DNA of 64,000 nucleotides from Nitrosomonas sp. Nm84 (GCF_003201565.1 NZ_QJJP01000002.1:1-64000), one strand, 5' to 3'; positions 17,884 to 27,325 are shown, counted from the first letter of the stretch. The notes: generated by a model not told the origin, from the letters alone. Made by a program: numbers and translations.

Positions 17884-19155
17884 ATGAAGTATTTTCTGGT
17901 TGTATTTGTTGGTTCAATTTTTTTTCTCGGATATGCGCAATATATTTTTGCGGAAAAACCGCCTTATGCGGCGAAACCGGATTTTGAGGAGAAACCGGGA
18001 AAGGAGTTGGAATCGAAAAAATATATCCTAGATTCCAGATTTGACTCTGGCATTTTTTTCTCCACACCAGATAAGAATTTTCAAGCTAAATTTGGAGCGT
18101 TACTTCAATTTGATGGTATTTCTTTGAATACGAATAAAGCAATCCTTGATGAAGAATCAGGTGTTCGTCGTTCTCGATTGATATTAGACATGCTTTTTCT
18201 CAAGAATTGGCAAATTATGGCCATGTATGATGTTGCGGTTCGTCCATTGAATCTTGGTGGTTTTCAGTATTTTTATATAGGCTATCTAGGCATTCCCAAG
18301 ACACGTCTGACATTGGGGAACCAACAGGAAAAAGTTGGTCTTGAATGGAATACAAGCTCTCAAGAAATACCATTCTTAGAACGCTCTATAATGACATCTC
18401 TTCTACCGCCAATGCACTTAGGGATTTTAGCAAATACTCACGGTGATTCATGGTCCTACGGACTGGGTGTTTTTGGCGGTAGAATAACTGAGGGTTTTCA
18501 TTTCCACAATAACTGGGGAGCGAGTTCTCGATTCACATACACTCCCATACGTAATGATGACACCATTCTTCATTTAGGAATTTCCAGTGCTTATCGGGAT
18601 CAGCTCGGAATAGTTTCGCCAGCAGAAGTAGCTGGTGCCGGAACTTCCAATGCGGAAGCAGCACGTTTCAGTTCTTCTGAGAATTTAAGTTTTTATAATC
18701 AGCTTGTAGGAACCGAAGTTGCGCTAAGAAAAGGATCTTTTACAGCGCAATTTGAATATTTGCGAAACTTTAAGAATGCAGAACAAGGAATTCCGAAAGT
18801 TGAATATGATTCTTGGTATGTGCAAGGCGTTTGGATTTTAACCGGAGAAGTACGCAACTACATTTCAATGAACGGTATCTTTGGTTCTATTAATCCCATA
18901 AGAAAATCTAGCGGAGGATATAATATTGGCGCTTGGGAAATCGCGGTACGTTATGCCGAAAACAATGTCACAAAAGGTGTAAGTGTATTGGATTACGATA
19001 AAAGTAATATAACCATTGGGTTAAACTGGCACTTGAGCGAAAATGTGCGCGTCATAACGAACTATATCCGAGTGGAATCAGATCAATCTGCGACACCTTC
19101 TCGCGGTAAAGAGTATGCCAATGCTATTGGTACTCGTATACAAATTAACTTTTAG
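17884..19155 (+). CDS. Outer-membrane porin of the OprO/OprP (phosphate-selective) family
   Basis: 423 residues with a signal peptide ending near IFA-EKPP, then a Pro/Lys-rich linker. The beta-barrel domain of the Porin_O_P family follows (FQAKFGALLQFDGISLNTN, VRRSRLILDMLFLKNWQIMAMYDVA). The last strand ends AIGTRIQINF with the C-terminal Phe expected for outer-membrane insertion. OprP binds phosphate and OprO binds polyphosphate; the actual anion here is not determined by sequence. It is a single gene with no pst or pho neighbours. Confidence 0.8.
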   Translation: MKYFLVVFVGSIFFLGYAQYIFAEKPPYAAKPDFEEKPGKELESKKYILDSRFDSGIFFSTPDKNFQAKFGALLQFDGISLNTNKAILDEESGVRRSRLILDMLFLKNWQIMAMYDVAVRPLNLGGFQYFYIGYLGIPKTRLTLGNQQEKVGLEWNTSSQEIPFLERSIMTSLLPPMHLGILANTHGDSWSYGLGVFGGRITEGFHFHNNWGASSRFTYTPIRNDDTILHLGISSAYRDQLGIVSPAEVAGAGTSNAEAARFSSSENLSFYNQLVGTEVALRKGSFTAQFEYLRNFKNAEQGIPKVEYDSWYVQGVWILTGEVRNYISMNGIFGSINPIRKSSGGYNIGAWEIAVRYAENNVTKGVSVLDYDKSNITIGLNWHLSENVRVITNYIRVESDQSATPSRGKEYANAIGTRIQINF

Positions 19156-19234
19156 TATGAAATGTGCTGCCGAATAAATCCATTGATTTAGATCACTAGG
19201 GAAGCTCTAAATAATTCGCTATATAACAATTCGG

Positions 19235-19744
19235 TTATTTTAACGCCAAGCGAATCGCCTCATGCCAGATTCTGCATTTGTCATCCAATGACAGTCGCGC
19301 GTTGGCCGGGCTGGTTGAAGGTAACCGCACAAGTTTCAACCAGTGCAAGTCATTTTTCGGTAACACATAGCGTTTAAAGCAGGCTTCCGCTTTTCCACCG
19401 TTAAAGAATACATGCGTAATTTTGTTATGCGCGGCGAAAAAAGATTCAAAATCGTTGCTGATCTGGGTATCTGTTTCGATGCTGGAGTCCAGACTGCCTG
19501 AGCGTTTGCAGGATTTGAGCACATCCCAAAGCGCGATGGACGACGCTTTCAGTGTTGCTATTTTTTCCTCGTAGGGTGCATCCGAGTGGATTTGCAGCAG
19601 TTGTGCGATGATCGGCCAGAAGGCATTGCGGGAATGCGCGTAATACTGGTTGACGGTCAGCGAGGCTGCGCCTGGCATGCTGCCGAGAATCAGAATTTTT
19701 GCATGATTGCCTGCAACGGGCGCAAAACTATAAAGGATTGTCAT
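19235..19744 (-). CDS. Hypoxanthine/uracil-DNA glycosylase, UDG superfamily (family 6 type)
   Basis: 169 residues. Motif I is LILGSMPGAASL near residue 20, with YAHSRNAFWPII just after. Motif II near the end is LPSTSPANARLS. These match the family 6 HDG group, which removes deaminated adenine (hypoxanthine) from DNA and has little activity on uracil. It is the last gene of the run starting at 23992, 16 bp after gpmA. The superfamily is certain; substrate preference is family-level inference. Confidence 0.8.
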   Translation of the reverse strand: MTILYSFAPVAGNHAKILILGSMPGAASLTVNQYYAHSRNAFWPIIAQLLQIHSDAPYEEKIATLKASSIALWDVLKSCKRSGSLDSSIETDTQISNDFESFFAAHNKITHVFFNGGKAEACFKRYVLPKNDLHWLKLVRLPSTSPANARLSLDDKCRIWHEAIRLALK

Positions 19745-19760
19745 GCTGAATCAGAGCAGG

Positions 19761-20498
19761 CTATTTCAGATCATCTACGTAATAATGCCGGACGGAGCTG
19801 AGTTGCTGATCCAATTCGTATACCAATGGCCGGCCGGTAGCGAGTTTTAATTGCATGACTTGTGTGGGGGCGAGCTGATCCAACAGCATCATCAGGACGC
19901 GCAGGGTGTTTCGGTGGGAAATGATGAGCACGTGCTTTCCTTGTTGTATTTCCGGCTGTATGGTTTCCTGCCAATAGGGTCTGACGCGCGCGAGGGTTTT
20001 CTGTATGCTCTCTCCGGTCGGCAGTTCATTTTTATCAATACCGGCATAACCGGATTGATTGCCGGGAAAACGCGGATCTTCAGTCGTCAGATGGGGAGGG
20101 GTTGCGTCAAACTTGATCTGACAACCCAGGATAGGCCAGATACCGAATTTTTTGATGGCCGGCCAGCGTTCCATGCCTTCCAGTGCGCCATAATGACGCT
20201 CATTCAAACGCCAGCTCTCAACTACCGGTATATTCAAAGGCATGGCGGACAATACGATCTGTGCCGTGGTTCTGGCGCGCTGCAATGTGGAGCAAAAGCA
20301 TAGATCGAACGTGAAACCTGCCTGCTTCAGTAAATACGCGGCTTGTTCCGCTTCCTTCTCACCTTTGGGGCTCAACGGGACATCGCTCCAGCCGGTGAAT
20401 TTCTTGTCGCGATTCCAGATGCTTTGTCCATGCCGCAATAAAACAAGCTTTGTGATGCTATGCTGGGGATGTTCTGCCGATGGGATGGCTTTCAGCAT
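19761..20498 (-). CDS. gpmA: 2,3-bisphosphoglycerate-dependent phosphoglycerate mutase
   Basis: 245 residues. The catalytic [26 protein letters not shown] places the phospho-His at residue 23. [18 protein letters not shown] is present, as is the second His in [17 protein letters not shown]. The enzyme interconverts 3- and 2-phosphoglycerate. About 15 extra residues precede the usual start. The loop after [10 protein letters not shown] ([23 protein letters not shown]) differs from the typical IWRRS-PPP form. The ATG overlaps the desaturase stop by one base (TAATG). Confidence 0.85.
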   Translation of the reverse strand: MLKAIPSAEHPQHSITKLVLLRHGQSIWNRDKKFTGWSDVPLSPKGEKEAEQAAYLLKQAGFTFDLCFCSTLQRARTTAQIVLSAMPLNIPVVESWRLNERHYGALEGMERWPAIKKFGIWPILGCQIKFDATPPHLTTEDPRFPGNQSGYAGIDKNELPTGESIQKTLARVRPYWQETIQPEIQQGKHVLIISHRNTLRVLMMLLDQLAPTQVMQLKLATGRPLVYELDQQLSSVRHYYVDDLK

Positions 20499-21568
20499 TA
20501 GTTGTTGTGCTGTTCAGAAGTGCTGGCAGCTTTAGAGGATTCGCGCCAGATGTGTGTCAGCGCATCCCATAATCCGTTGCGTAGCGTTTTCAGATATTGG
20601 GTATTGTCCGTCAAGCCATTCACCAGACGACGCTGCGCTTTACCCAAATTATGATAGGGCATGCTCATGAACAGATGATGTGTGGCGTGGTAACGCAACC
20701 CAACCGGCGCCCAGAGCGGTGTGATGAGGAAATTGCCCGGTATGTTGATGGAATCCAGATATTGTTCCGCCAGCGTCATTTTGTGCTCGCCGGGATTGCG
20801 ATAGGCGTGGGCAGCCAGCGTGCGAAGTGAGTTGAGGATGAAAACGGTCACTGCAATCAGGTACCAGAGCACCAATAGTGAATAAGGAAACACGCCCAGC
20901 ACGACCAAAGCGATGATGCTTGTGCCAAACAGGCAGGCGGCGATTTCCTGTTGGTGCCAGTTGAGATCGTTGCGGATAGCATTTTCAGCGCGCCGGTAAG
21001 TAGGATCTATCGTCAGTGACGAGGCGCGTTCCCAGACAATCTTGCGCAGCGGCGGAATCAAATAAGATAGTGGTGTCAGCACGACGAATCGCATGAACAG
21101 AAAAATGGGTATGAGGAAAGACAATAGTACATAAACCACCATTTCTGCAGGCCTGCGTGTTGCAAAGGGAAGATATTCGCCGTCCGCATTGGTGCCGTAG
21201 ACATCCGGCTTGTGATGGTCATTATGCACACCATCATAAGTAAACGACGGAATCATGAACGGAATACCGCACAGGGCGTTCCATGCCAGTCGGAAGTTTT
21301 TGAATGTGCCTTTTTTTAAGTGCGCTAATTCATGCACAAAAATAGCCGAACGATACAGAGCCAGTACCGCGACTATAAATCCCGCCAGCTGCCACAGGGA
21401 AAACGGCGGGGAGAACAATGCCGTGAAAAAGGCCGCCCAGCCCAGCGTGATGTGAAACAAAAAATCAGTCCAATAGATCCACGGATTCGGTGTCATCAGG
21501 TCGCGTACCAGATGATGAGCTTCCCGCAACGGGAATTCTTTGACGTAAGGTGGTTTTTCTTCGGTCAC
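20498..21568 (-). CDS. Fatty acid desaturase family membrane enzyme
   Basis: 356 residues with a GTG start. Three histidine clusters bind the di-iron centre: HELAH (79-83), HNDHH (115-119) and HATHH (294-298). Hydrophobic pairs of helices lie at about 40-75 and 215-250. Such enzymes insert double bonds or hydroxyl groups into lipids or terpenoids at the cytoplasmic membrane face. Neighbours (a nucleotidyltransferase and a HIT-like protein) suggest lipid head-group work, but the substrate is unknown. Confidence 0.8.
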   Translation of the reverse strand: MTEEKPPYVKEFPLREAHHLVRDLMTPNPWIYWTDFLFHITLGWAAFFTALFSPPFSLWQLAGFIVAVLALYRSAIFVHELAHLKKGTFKNFRLAWNALCGIPFMIPSFTYDGVHNDHHKPDVYGTNADGEYLPFATRRPAEMVVYVLLSFLIPIFLFMRFVVLTPLSYLIPPLRKIVWERASSLTIDPTYRRAENAIRNDLNWHQQEIAACLFGTSIIALVVLGVFPYSLLVLWYLIAVTVFILNSLRTLAAHAYRNPGEHKMTLAEQYLDSINIPGNFLITPLWAPVGLRYHATHHLFMSMPYHNLGKAQRRLVNGLTDNTQYLKTLRNGLWDALTHIWRESSKAASTSEQHNN

Positions 21569-21590
21569 GTATTGTCTCGCATTGTTTTAC

Positions 21591-22055
21591 TTAAGACCAG
21601 CAAGATTGAATGTGATTCATAATGTGCTCATTAATCGCCGCATCAGTTTTATTGATTTGACTCAAATTAGGCATGGCCGGCCAGCCCGCATCGACGAATT
21701 CCAAACCGGCAAACTGCTTGGGTTGCGCATAACGCGGCAGCACGTGGAAATGCACATCCGGATCAACCATCATCAACATCAAATAGTTGATTTTGTCGTT
21801 TTGAAAGGCCTTCGCTAACGTCGCTTCAATATGCCGGGTAATGTCGTGCAGTTCGATAAAACTTGCCAGACTCAGTTCTGAGAAGGCTTGGGCGGGTTCG
21901 TGGGCGGCCAAGACCAGCGCACCAAGCGTCACTTGCGCCGGGCGCAGCATCACAGACCAATATTGGTACTGCCGGATAATCGTCTGTGGCGCACCAAATT
22001 TGCGCATGGTGGCATTCAAGCTGTGAGGTTCCGGGGATGCCGCAGGTTTATTCAT
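21591..22055 (-). CDS. HIT-like family protein
   Basis: 154 residues from ATG; a GTG at 22070 would add five. The segment LMLMMVDPDVHFHVLPRYAQ is the HIT-type active loop. The first His of the usual HxHxH is Asp here, leaving HFH. The catalytic central His is kept, so a nucleotide-hydrolase or transferase role remains possible. The start region overlaps or abuts the end of the nucleotidyltransferase gene, indicating coupling. A particular substrate cannot be named. Confidence 0.65.
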   Translation of the reverse strand: MNKPAASPEPHSLNATMRKFGAPQTIIRQYQYWSVMLRPAQVTLGALVLAAHEPAQAFSELSLASFIELHDITRHIEATLAKAFQNDKINYLMLMMVDPDVHFHVLPRYAQPKQFAGLEFVDAGWPAMPNLSQINKTDAAINEHIMNHIQSCWS

Positions 22056-22815
22056 GATGGGATGAGTCACTAAAAATCATGCCGGCTTTTGCCAAGTCTT
22101 CAATAAAATCAATTTCACACCAGCGATAGTCTTTGACTGAACAGGAATTGACCAGGTGTTGCTTTGCCAGTGTATCAATAATCGACAGATACCACGATTT
22201 TAATTCCGCCGGATGGCGCAGTGCCGATTCCACGGCTTTCCTGAAAATTTGCGGGCCTTGTTCACGAAAGTAAATCAGGCCGATCGATTCCGCGTCAACC
22301 TGATGCGGCGGCACGATTTTACTGACCTGCTGTACCCATCCATCCGTGTCCAGTTGCACTTTCATATCGTCGGCATCATAAACGTTTTTATAATCCACGC
22401 TGAGTGTAATGGGCGCGGATTCCGAATTCAAGACCTTATTCAGCAGCGCGGATTCGATCACGGTATCGCCGTTTAGCAGCAGAAAATCACCGTCCATCAT
22501 AGTGCGTGCGATCCAGCAGCTGGCAAGATTATCCGCTACTTCATAAAAAGGGTTGAACAGTATTTTGATTGCGGGATGATTGGCGTATTGCTGTTGTAAC
22601 AGCGTTTCGATAAGATTTACCTGGAAACCTGCAACAATCGTAATTTCTTCGATACCAGCTGCAAGCAGCGCATCAATTTGCCATGCCAGTACGGGTTTAT
22701 CAGAAACCGGCAACAAGCATTTGGGTGTACTTTCGGTCAATGGTAGCAGCCGCCGTCCTTGTCCGGCACTGAGAATGATGGCTTTGAGCGGTGTGGTGTT
22801 GGTGTTTTTCGTCAT
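22048..22815 (-). CDS. NTP transferase of the sugar/choline-phosphate nucleotidyltransferase type
   Basis: 255 residues. The signature AIILSAGQGRRLLPLTESTPKCLLPVSDKPVLAWQID at about residues 12-47 binds the NTP and metal. DFLLLNGDTVIES carries the second metal Asp, and the C-terminus ends with RWCEIDFIEDLAKA. Relatives include LicC-like CTP:phosphocholine cytidylyltransferases and sugar-1-phosphate enzymes. The short length and C-terminal WCEID-DL form favour the former, but this is inference. Confidence 0.7.
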   Translation of the reverse strand: MTKNTNTTPLKAIILSAGQGRRLLPLTESTPKCLLPVSDKPVLAWQIDALLAAGIEEITIVAGFQVNLIETLLQQQYANHPAIKILFNPFYEVADNLASCWIARTMMDGDFLLLNGDTVIESALLNKVLNSESAPITLSVDYKNVYDADDMKVQLDTDGWVQQVSKIVPPHQVDAESIGLIYFREQGPQIFRKAVESALRHPAELKSWYLSIIDTLAKQHLVNSCSVKDYRWCEIDFIEDLAKAGMIFSDSSHHE

Positions 22816-22828
22816 GAGTGGATTGGTT

Positions 22829-23992
22829 TTAGCTGGAAAGACTGCTGATTTGCTTCAATGCTGTGACAATGTGTTGCGTTACGCGTAAGAAATCCTCGAC
22901 TTGCGCCAAGGTGTTGTTGCCGCCCAGGCTGACGCGCACGGCACCACGCGCTAGCATCGGATCAACTTGCATGGCAGCCAGCACATGGCTTTGCCCCGGA
23001 TTCACGCTGGAACAGGCGGCACCCGCAGCGACGGCAAAGCCGGCTTTGTCCAGTTTAACCACCAAGGTATCGCCTTCAATGTCCGGCAACGCAAAATAAC
23101 AGGTGTTCGGTATGCGCGCGGCACTCGCGCCAAAAATTACCGCGCCCATTGCAACCAATTCCTTTTCCAGATGATCGCGCAATTGCGCGACATGCCGTGC
23201 TGTTTCCGTCATGCGTGTTTGCGCTAACTCACAGGCCGCGCCAAAGCCGACAATCGCAGGTACATTCTCGGTACCGGAACGTAGTCCGTTTTCATGTCCG
23301 CCACCGTAAATCAGCGGTTTTAATAACAACCGTTTGTCCACGATTAAAGCTGCCGCGCCTTTCGGGCCATAGATCTTGTGCGCGGATAACGTCATGGCAT
23401 GTACCTTAAGCGACGTAAAGTCCACCGGAATTTTCCCCAGCCCTTGGATGGCGTCGGTATGCACATAAGCGCCGTGCGATCGCGCCATGTCAGCAATACC
23501 GGCGACATCCTGAATGACACCGGTTTCATTATTGGCGAGCATGACGGAAACCAAACCCGGTTTATGTTCGCGCATGGCATTGCCGGCAGCATTCAAATCA
23601 ATTTGCCCTGATGGATTGACGGCTAATTGTTGCATTGCCCATTGATCACAACTGCGACGTGTCAATGCTTGTGCCGGTTTCAGAACGCAAGGGTGCTCAA
23701 TGGCGCTGATAAAAATATTCGTCGGCTTCAAACTATCCGCTGCACCGCGAATAAACAGGTTATTGGCTTCCGAGCCGCCGCTGGTGAAAATTACCTGCAC
23801 CGGCTGCACGCCCACCGCATCAGCGACTTGTTTGCGCGCTTTATCAATTGCCCGTCGGGCGGTTATACCATAAGTATGGCGGCTGGATGCATTGCCGAAT
23901 TCCTGCTGAAAAAACGGCAGCATGGCTGCCAGCACCGCATCATCAGTACGGGTGGTGGCGTTGTGGTCGAAATATACGAGGGTCATGGGCAC
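22829..23992 (-). CDS. Cysteine desulfurase, NifS/IscS type
   Basis: 387 residues beginning MPMTLVYFDHNATT (the second Met gives the usual start). The PLP lysine is K206 in LSAHKIYGPKG. The substrate-handling GGGHENGLRSGTENV and the active cysteine C327 in AAGAACSSVNPGQ are all present. It mobilises sulfur from cysteine for Fe-S clusters or thio-modifications. No isc or suf scaffold genes follow; instead it leads a run with lipid-type genes, so its job may be specialised. The DnaA-box element copy 2 lies directly upstream. Confidence 0.85.
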   Translation of the reverse strand: MPMTLVYFDHNATTRTDDAVLAAMLPFFQQEFGNASSRHTYGITARRAIDKARKQVADAVGVQPVQVIFTSGGSEANNLFIRGAADSLKPTNIFISAIEHPCVLKPAQALTRRSCDQWAMQQLAVNPSGQIDLNAAGNAMREHKPGLVSVMLANNETGVIQDVAGIADMARSHGAYVHTDAIQGLGKIPVDFTSLKVHAMTLSAHKIYGPKGAAALIVDKRLLLKPLIYGGGHENGLRSGTENVPAIVGFGAACELAQTRMTETARHVAQLRDHLEKELVAMGAVIFGASAARIPNTCYFALPDIEGDTLVVKLDKAGFAVAAGAACSSVNPGQSHVLAAMQVDPMLARGAVRVSLGGNNTLAQVEDFLRVTQHIVTALKQISSLSS

Positions 23993-24111
23993 AAGGTGTT
24001 ATTCGGTGGAGGGTCATTTTAACTGTATTTCTTAGAAATCACATCACACAACTCATAAACTGGATTACAGGAGATCGACGTATCATCTTATTTGTCATAA
24101 GATTTTTATCA

Positions 24112-24146
24112 TTATCCACAATTTCTGTGGATAACTTTGTGAATAA
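24112..24146 (-). promoter_or_regulatory. Triplet of DnaA boxes (copy 2)
   Basis: On the plus strand: TTATCCACA (24112-24120), TGTGGATAA (24126-24134) and TGTGAATAA (24138-24146). All three fit TTATNCACA on one strand or the other. Spacings are 5 and 3 bp, identical to copy 1 when inverted. Confidence 0.8.
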
Positions 24147-24320
24147 CGTTTGTGTTTGAGCCGCTAACTTGTATATTTCTAAGGATTTTTCTTAGGTTGA
24201 TTAATTATTTGACACCTAATTTAGATGTTGTTTATCAATAAGTTGTGTTTTTTGATGGAAGTTGTGCAAATATATTCAAAACAACATTTACATCTTATCT
24301 AAACTGTGGATTGTTTAAAG

Positions 24321-24326
24321 TGTCAA
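24321..24326 (-). promoter_or_regulatory. Perfect -35-like TTGACA in element copy 2
   Basis: TTGACA on the minus strand is followed 17 bp later by TTTAGA, with TAAGAT overlapping. The matching TTGACA in copy 1 is at 11420-11425. If active, it would transcribe across the element towards the cysteine desulfurase gene. Confidence 0.35.
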
Positions 24327-24439
24327 GGAAAAATATTGAATGGACTGTAGAGAATGTGTGCATGAATATAACAAATTACAAACAATCTTTATTGAAATCA
24401 GGGGTGAGAAGTTAAGCATTCAATCTTGTTTTTTAAGAA

Positions 24440-26284
24440 CTAATACTTAGTACCTGCGACAGCTCTATTACGGGAGTGTGTTGCGGCGGCAATTTCAGCG
24501 CGTATTCTTGCAGCGGCCGCGGCGGTTGCTTCCTTGTCAGCCTGAGAACGCGCAAATAGCGCTTCTTTTGCCATGACTTCAACGGCTTCGCGCTCTGTAG
24601 CAGCTTCTAGTGCTTTAGATTCCAGTGCCAAACGTTCCTGCATGGCGACGAGCGCCGCTGATTCAGTTCTGGCTTTTTCTAAAGCGATTTTGGTCGCTGC
24701 TTTTTCTGCTTCAAGCTGGGCTTTAGCCTTGTTGGTGGCAATTATTTTAGCTTGTGCTCTGGTTATTGCCAAGCCGGTAATTTTTTGCTCGATTTCAAGA
24801 CGCTCGGCCACAGCTTGCTTTGCATCAATCATTGCCTTGGCGCGAATTTCCGCATCTTCTAATAAACGTTTTTCCAATTCGGCTTTAGCGTTTGTTTCTT
24901 GTGCGGTGAGCGTATCCATCTGCGCTTTTGCTTCTGCTGTAGTTTTTAATCGTATTTCTGCATCCGCTCTATTTTTGGCAGCATTCTTGGCGGCTACTTC
25001 AGCCTCTGTTCGTGTTTCCGCTTCCTTAATGGCTTTTTCTTCTGCTTTGGCGCGTTTTTGATATTCTTTTGTCGCAGTACTTTCAGTTTTTTTCCTGTCG
25101 TTAGCGATAAGTGTAGCTTCTTTTTCGGCGCATAAAGCTGCTTCAGCAGCAATTGATGCCTCGGCCTCGATTTGCATGCGTTGATTTACTTCTTCAAGCA
25201 ATTCGGATTCCGCGATAAGACGGGTTTTGATGGCATCGGCAGCTGCATTTTCTTTGGCAATGATGGATTCTGCGACTTTCATGGCGACCTGTTCAGCGTC
25301 TGCTCTGTCTCGTGCCGCGATAGTTGCCTGAGCATCCAATTCCGCTCTTTTTCTTGCTTGTTCGGCAGCTATCGTTTCAGCTTCGGCTTTTTCCATTGCG
25401 GCTTGTACAGCAGCGATTTCAACCTGCATTCTATCGTCTTCCGCCGCTTTTGCTTGTATTTCGATATCCAGGCGCCGGGTAGCTTGTGTCAAGGCTTGTG
25501 CTTCTAATTGGGAGCGGGTTTGTGTTTCTTCCAGCACTTGTTTCTCAGTCTCTTCACGTGCTTTAGCCAAGGCAATGATTCTTTGCGATTCTTGAATTTT
25601 TGCCTGCGTGAGCATCAGTGCATTGGTTTCGACTGTAATTGCGGCCAATGCAATCAGTCGAGCTTCTTCGGCTAGTTTGGCGCTGCGTATGGCCGCTTCA
25701 GCTGCTTCATGTTCTTTCAATGCAGTGGCATGAGCCTGGTCTAGAGCAGCAGCTTCTTGTTCAACACGTTTTTGCGTTTTCTCGACGATAGAAGCCTCGG
25801 CTTTAAGTTGGGCTTCCAATAGTGCACTTAAAGCTTTTTCCGCTTTGTATTTTTCGTCTGCGAGTTGCTTGGTTTTGATTTCCAGTTCATAGCGAGCATG
25901 GGCTTCTTGAATTGCAAGTGTTTCCGCTTTTGCTCGAGCCCGAGCTTGCTCGGTTGCAGCTGTTTCAGCCTGAATTCTAGTTTCGGCTGCAATTCTCGCA
26001 TTGGCTTCAGCTCTTGCTCTTGCTTCAGCTGCTACGCGTGCAATGCTTTCTGCTTCAATGCGTTTCTGCGCTTCCTTAATAGCCTGATCTTCTGCACTCA
26101 GACGGTCGCGATAAGCATTTTCAAGTTGCTGCTTGAGATCATGGATGAGCGAAGATTGCTGGTCAGCGTCAAATGCATCGCTGGATTGTGGTTCACTATT
26201 CAACGCGACTATTTCCTTATCATCGTGAGATTCCGACGATGAAATTTTGCGTAGTGAACTGAGTAAGCGCGACTTAAAGGTCAT
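24440..26284 (-). CDS. Long helical protein of 40 tandem 14-residue repeats
   Basis: 614 residues. The first 53 form a polar, Ser/Asp-rich head with no signal peptide. Residues 54-613 divide without any insertion or gap into 40 units of 14 residues. The loose consensus is A-x-x-x-A-x-x-R-x-x-A-E-x-x, with Arg or Lys favoured at position 8 and Glu at 12. One Tyr ends the chain. Fourteen residues equal two heptads, so a continuous coiled coil or long single helix of roughly 80 nm is expected. It is cytoplasmic by lack of any export signal. It stands between flagellar genes and the element copy 2. I do not recognise a characterised homologue; a cytoskeletal or spacer role is speculation. Confidence 0.8.
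   Translation of the reverse strand: MTFKSRLLSSLRKISSSESHDDKEIVALNSEPQSSDAFDADQQSSLIHDLKQQLENAYRDRLSAEDQAIKEAQKRIEAESIARVAAEARARAEANARIAAETRIQAETAATEQARARAKAETLAIQEAHARYELEIKTKQLADEKYKAEKALSALLEAQLKAEASIVEKTQKRVEQEAAALDQAHATALKEHEAAEAAIRSAKLAEEARLIALAAITVETNALMLTQAKIQESQRIIALAKAREETEKQVLEETQTRSQLEAQALTQATRRLDIEIQAKAAEDDRMQVEIAAVQAAMEKAEAETIAAEQARKRAELDAQATIAARDRADAEQVAMKVAESIIAKENAAADAIKTRLIAESELLEEVNQRMQIEAEASIAAEAALCAEKEATLIANDRKKTESTATKEYQKRAKAEEKAIKEAETRTEAEVAAKNAAKNRADAEIRLKTTAEAKAQMDTLTAQETNAKAELEKRLLEDAEIRAKAMIDAKQAVAERLEIEQKITGLAITRAQAKIIATNKAKAQLEAEKAATKIALEKARTESAALVAMQERLALESKALEAATEREAVEVMAKEALFARSQADKEATAAAAARIRAEIAAATHSRNRAVAGTKY
24446..26125 (-). repeat. Forty in-phase 42-bp coding repeats
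   Basis: These encode residues 54-613 of the protein above. The repeats are diverged at DNA level but keep strict 42-bp spacing throughout. Confidence 0.8.
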
Positions 26285-26447
26285 AGTTATTAATCAAACT
26301 AACGAGTACTTGAACTGATTATGCTAAAAATAGCTTGGTAACTGAGTGGATACTGTAACAACTTTTGGATAAAAGGCTTATGTTGAAAAAGCGGGGGAAA
26401 TCGCATCTGTTTACCTATTAATGGCCATAGTAGTTTTAAAAACAGAG

Positions 26448-27245
26448 TCATGGCATATTGATTTTGCTGACATTAAGAATTCCCATCATCAAACGTAAAC
26501 TGTCATGCACGAGATGCTCCAGAATCGGTGCGTAAAAAGGCATACTGAGTGCCAGCACGAGAAGACCGATGGAAAGTGTCAACGGAAAACCTACTGCAAA
26601 GATATTTAATTGCGGCGCGGCGCGTGTCAGAATGCCCAAAGCAAGATTGGTGATAAGCAGTGCGGTTAAAACGGGCAACGATAATTGCAGACCGGATTTG
26701 AAAATCTCACTTCCCCAATTTGCAAGTGTGGTGAATGTGGCCTCTGTGACGCCGTCAGGGCTAACCGGTAATGTGCTAAAACTTTGCGAAATCAGGGCGA
26801 TCATCATTAGATGACCGTCAATTGCCAAAAATGCCAAACTGGCAATGATGCCCAGGAAGCGACCAATAATGTCTATCTGACCGGAGTTTTGCGGATCAAA
26901 GAAAATTGCAAAACCAAGCCCCATTTGTAAGCCAATGAGCTCGCCGGCCATTTCTACTGCAACAAAAACAATACGCATGACAAATCCAATCGCAACACCA
27001 ATCAGTATTTGCTGCAGCAGGATGATTAAGCCTATACCTGTGGACGGATCAATTTGTGGTAATGATTTCTCAACGGTAGGTGCGACCAGAATGGTGATCA
27101 TCAATGCCAATCCCAGTTTCACCCTGATCGGGATACTTGGGTTGCCCAAGATAGGGGCTGATGCTATCAATGCCAGAATTCTGCTGAGTGGCCAGATGAA
27201 GGTTGCCAGCAATGTATTGAGCTCTGCGGTAGTGATACTGATCAT
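26448..27245 (-). CDS. fliR: Flagellar export apparatus protein FliR
   Basis: 265 residues with multiple membrane helices. It begins MISITTAELNTLLATFIWPLSRILALIASAPILG and contains GLQMGLGFAIFFDPQNSGQIDIIGRF, the FliR/SpaR signature. With FliP and FliQ it forms the export gate of the flagellar type III system. It is the last gene of the fliF-R run. Confidence 0.95.
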   Translation of the reverse strand: MISITTAELNTLLATFIWPLSRILALIASAPILGNPSIPIRVKLGLALMITILVAPTVEKSLPQIDPSTGIGLIILLQQILIGVAIGFVMRIVFVAVEMAGELIGLQMGLGFAIFFDPQNSGQIDIIGRFLGIIASLAFLAIDGHLMMIALISQSFSTLPVSPDGVTEATFTTLANWGSEIFKSGLQLSLPVLTALLITNLALGILTRAAPQLNIFAVGFPLTLSIGLLVLALSMPFYAPILEHLVHDSLRLMMGILNVSKINMP

Positions 27246-27325
27246 GATGCTGAGTATTCAGTTATTTGGCGCGTTTCGAATTGATCGCAACATCAACGGA
27301 TAAGCTATTGTTATGAATGACAATA

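Larger units (their letters stand above)
24100..24337 (-). repeat. Intergenic DnaA-box element, copy 2 (inverted)
   Basis: Read on the minus strand this matches 11410-11640 over its whole length. TATTTTTC-CTTGACA and CAATCCACAG come first, followed by a variable middle. Then come CAACCTAAG, CCTTAGAAATA and the three DnaA boxes. It fills most of the 447-bp gap between the repeat protein and the cysteine desulfurase. No ORF was found in the gap. Confidence 0.75.

Noticed and set aside
24573-25061. Long plus-strand frames opposite the repeat protein
   Set aside because: They are shadows of the Ala/Glu-rich repeat gene; the minus-strand frame has the ordered 14-residue pattern.
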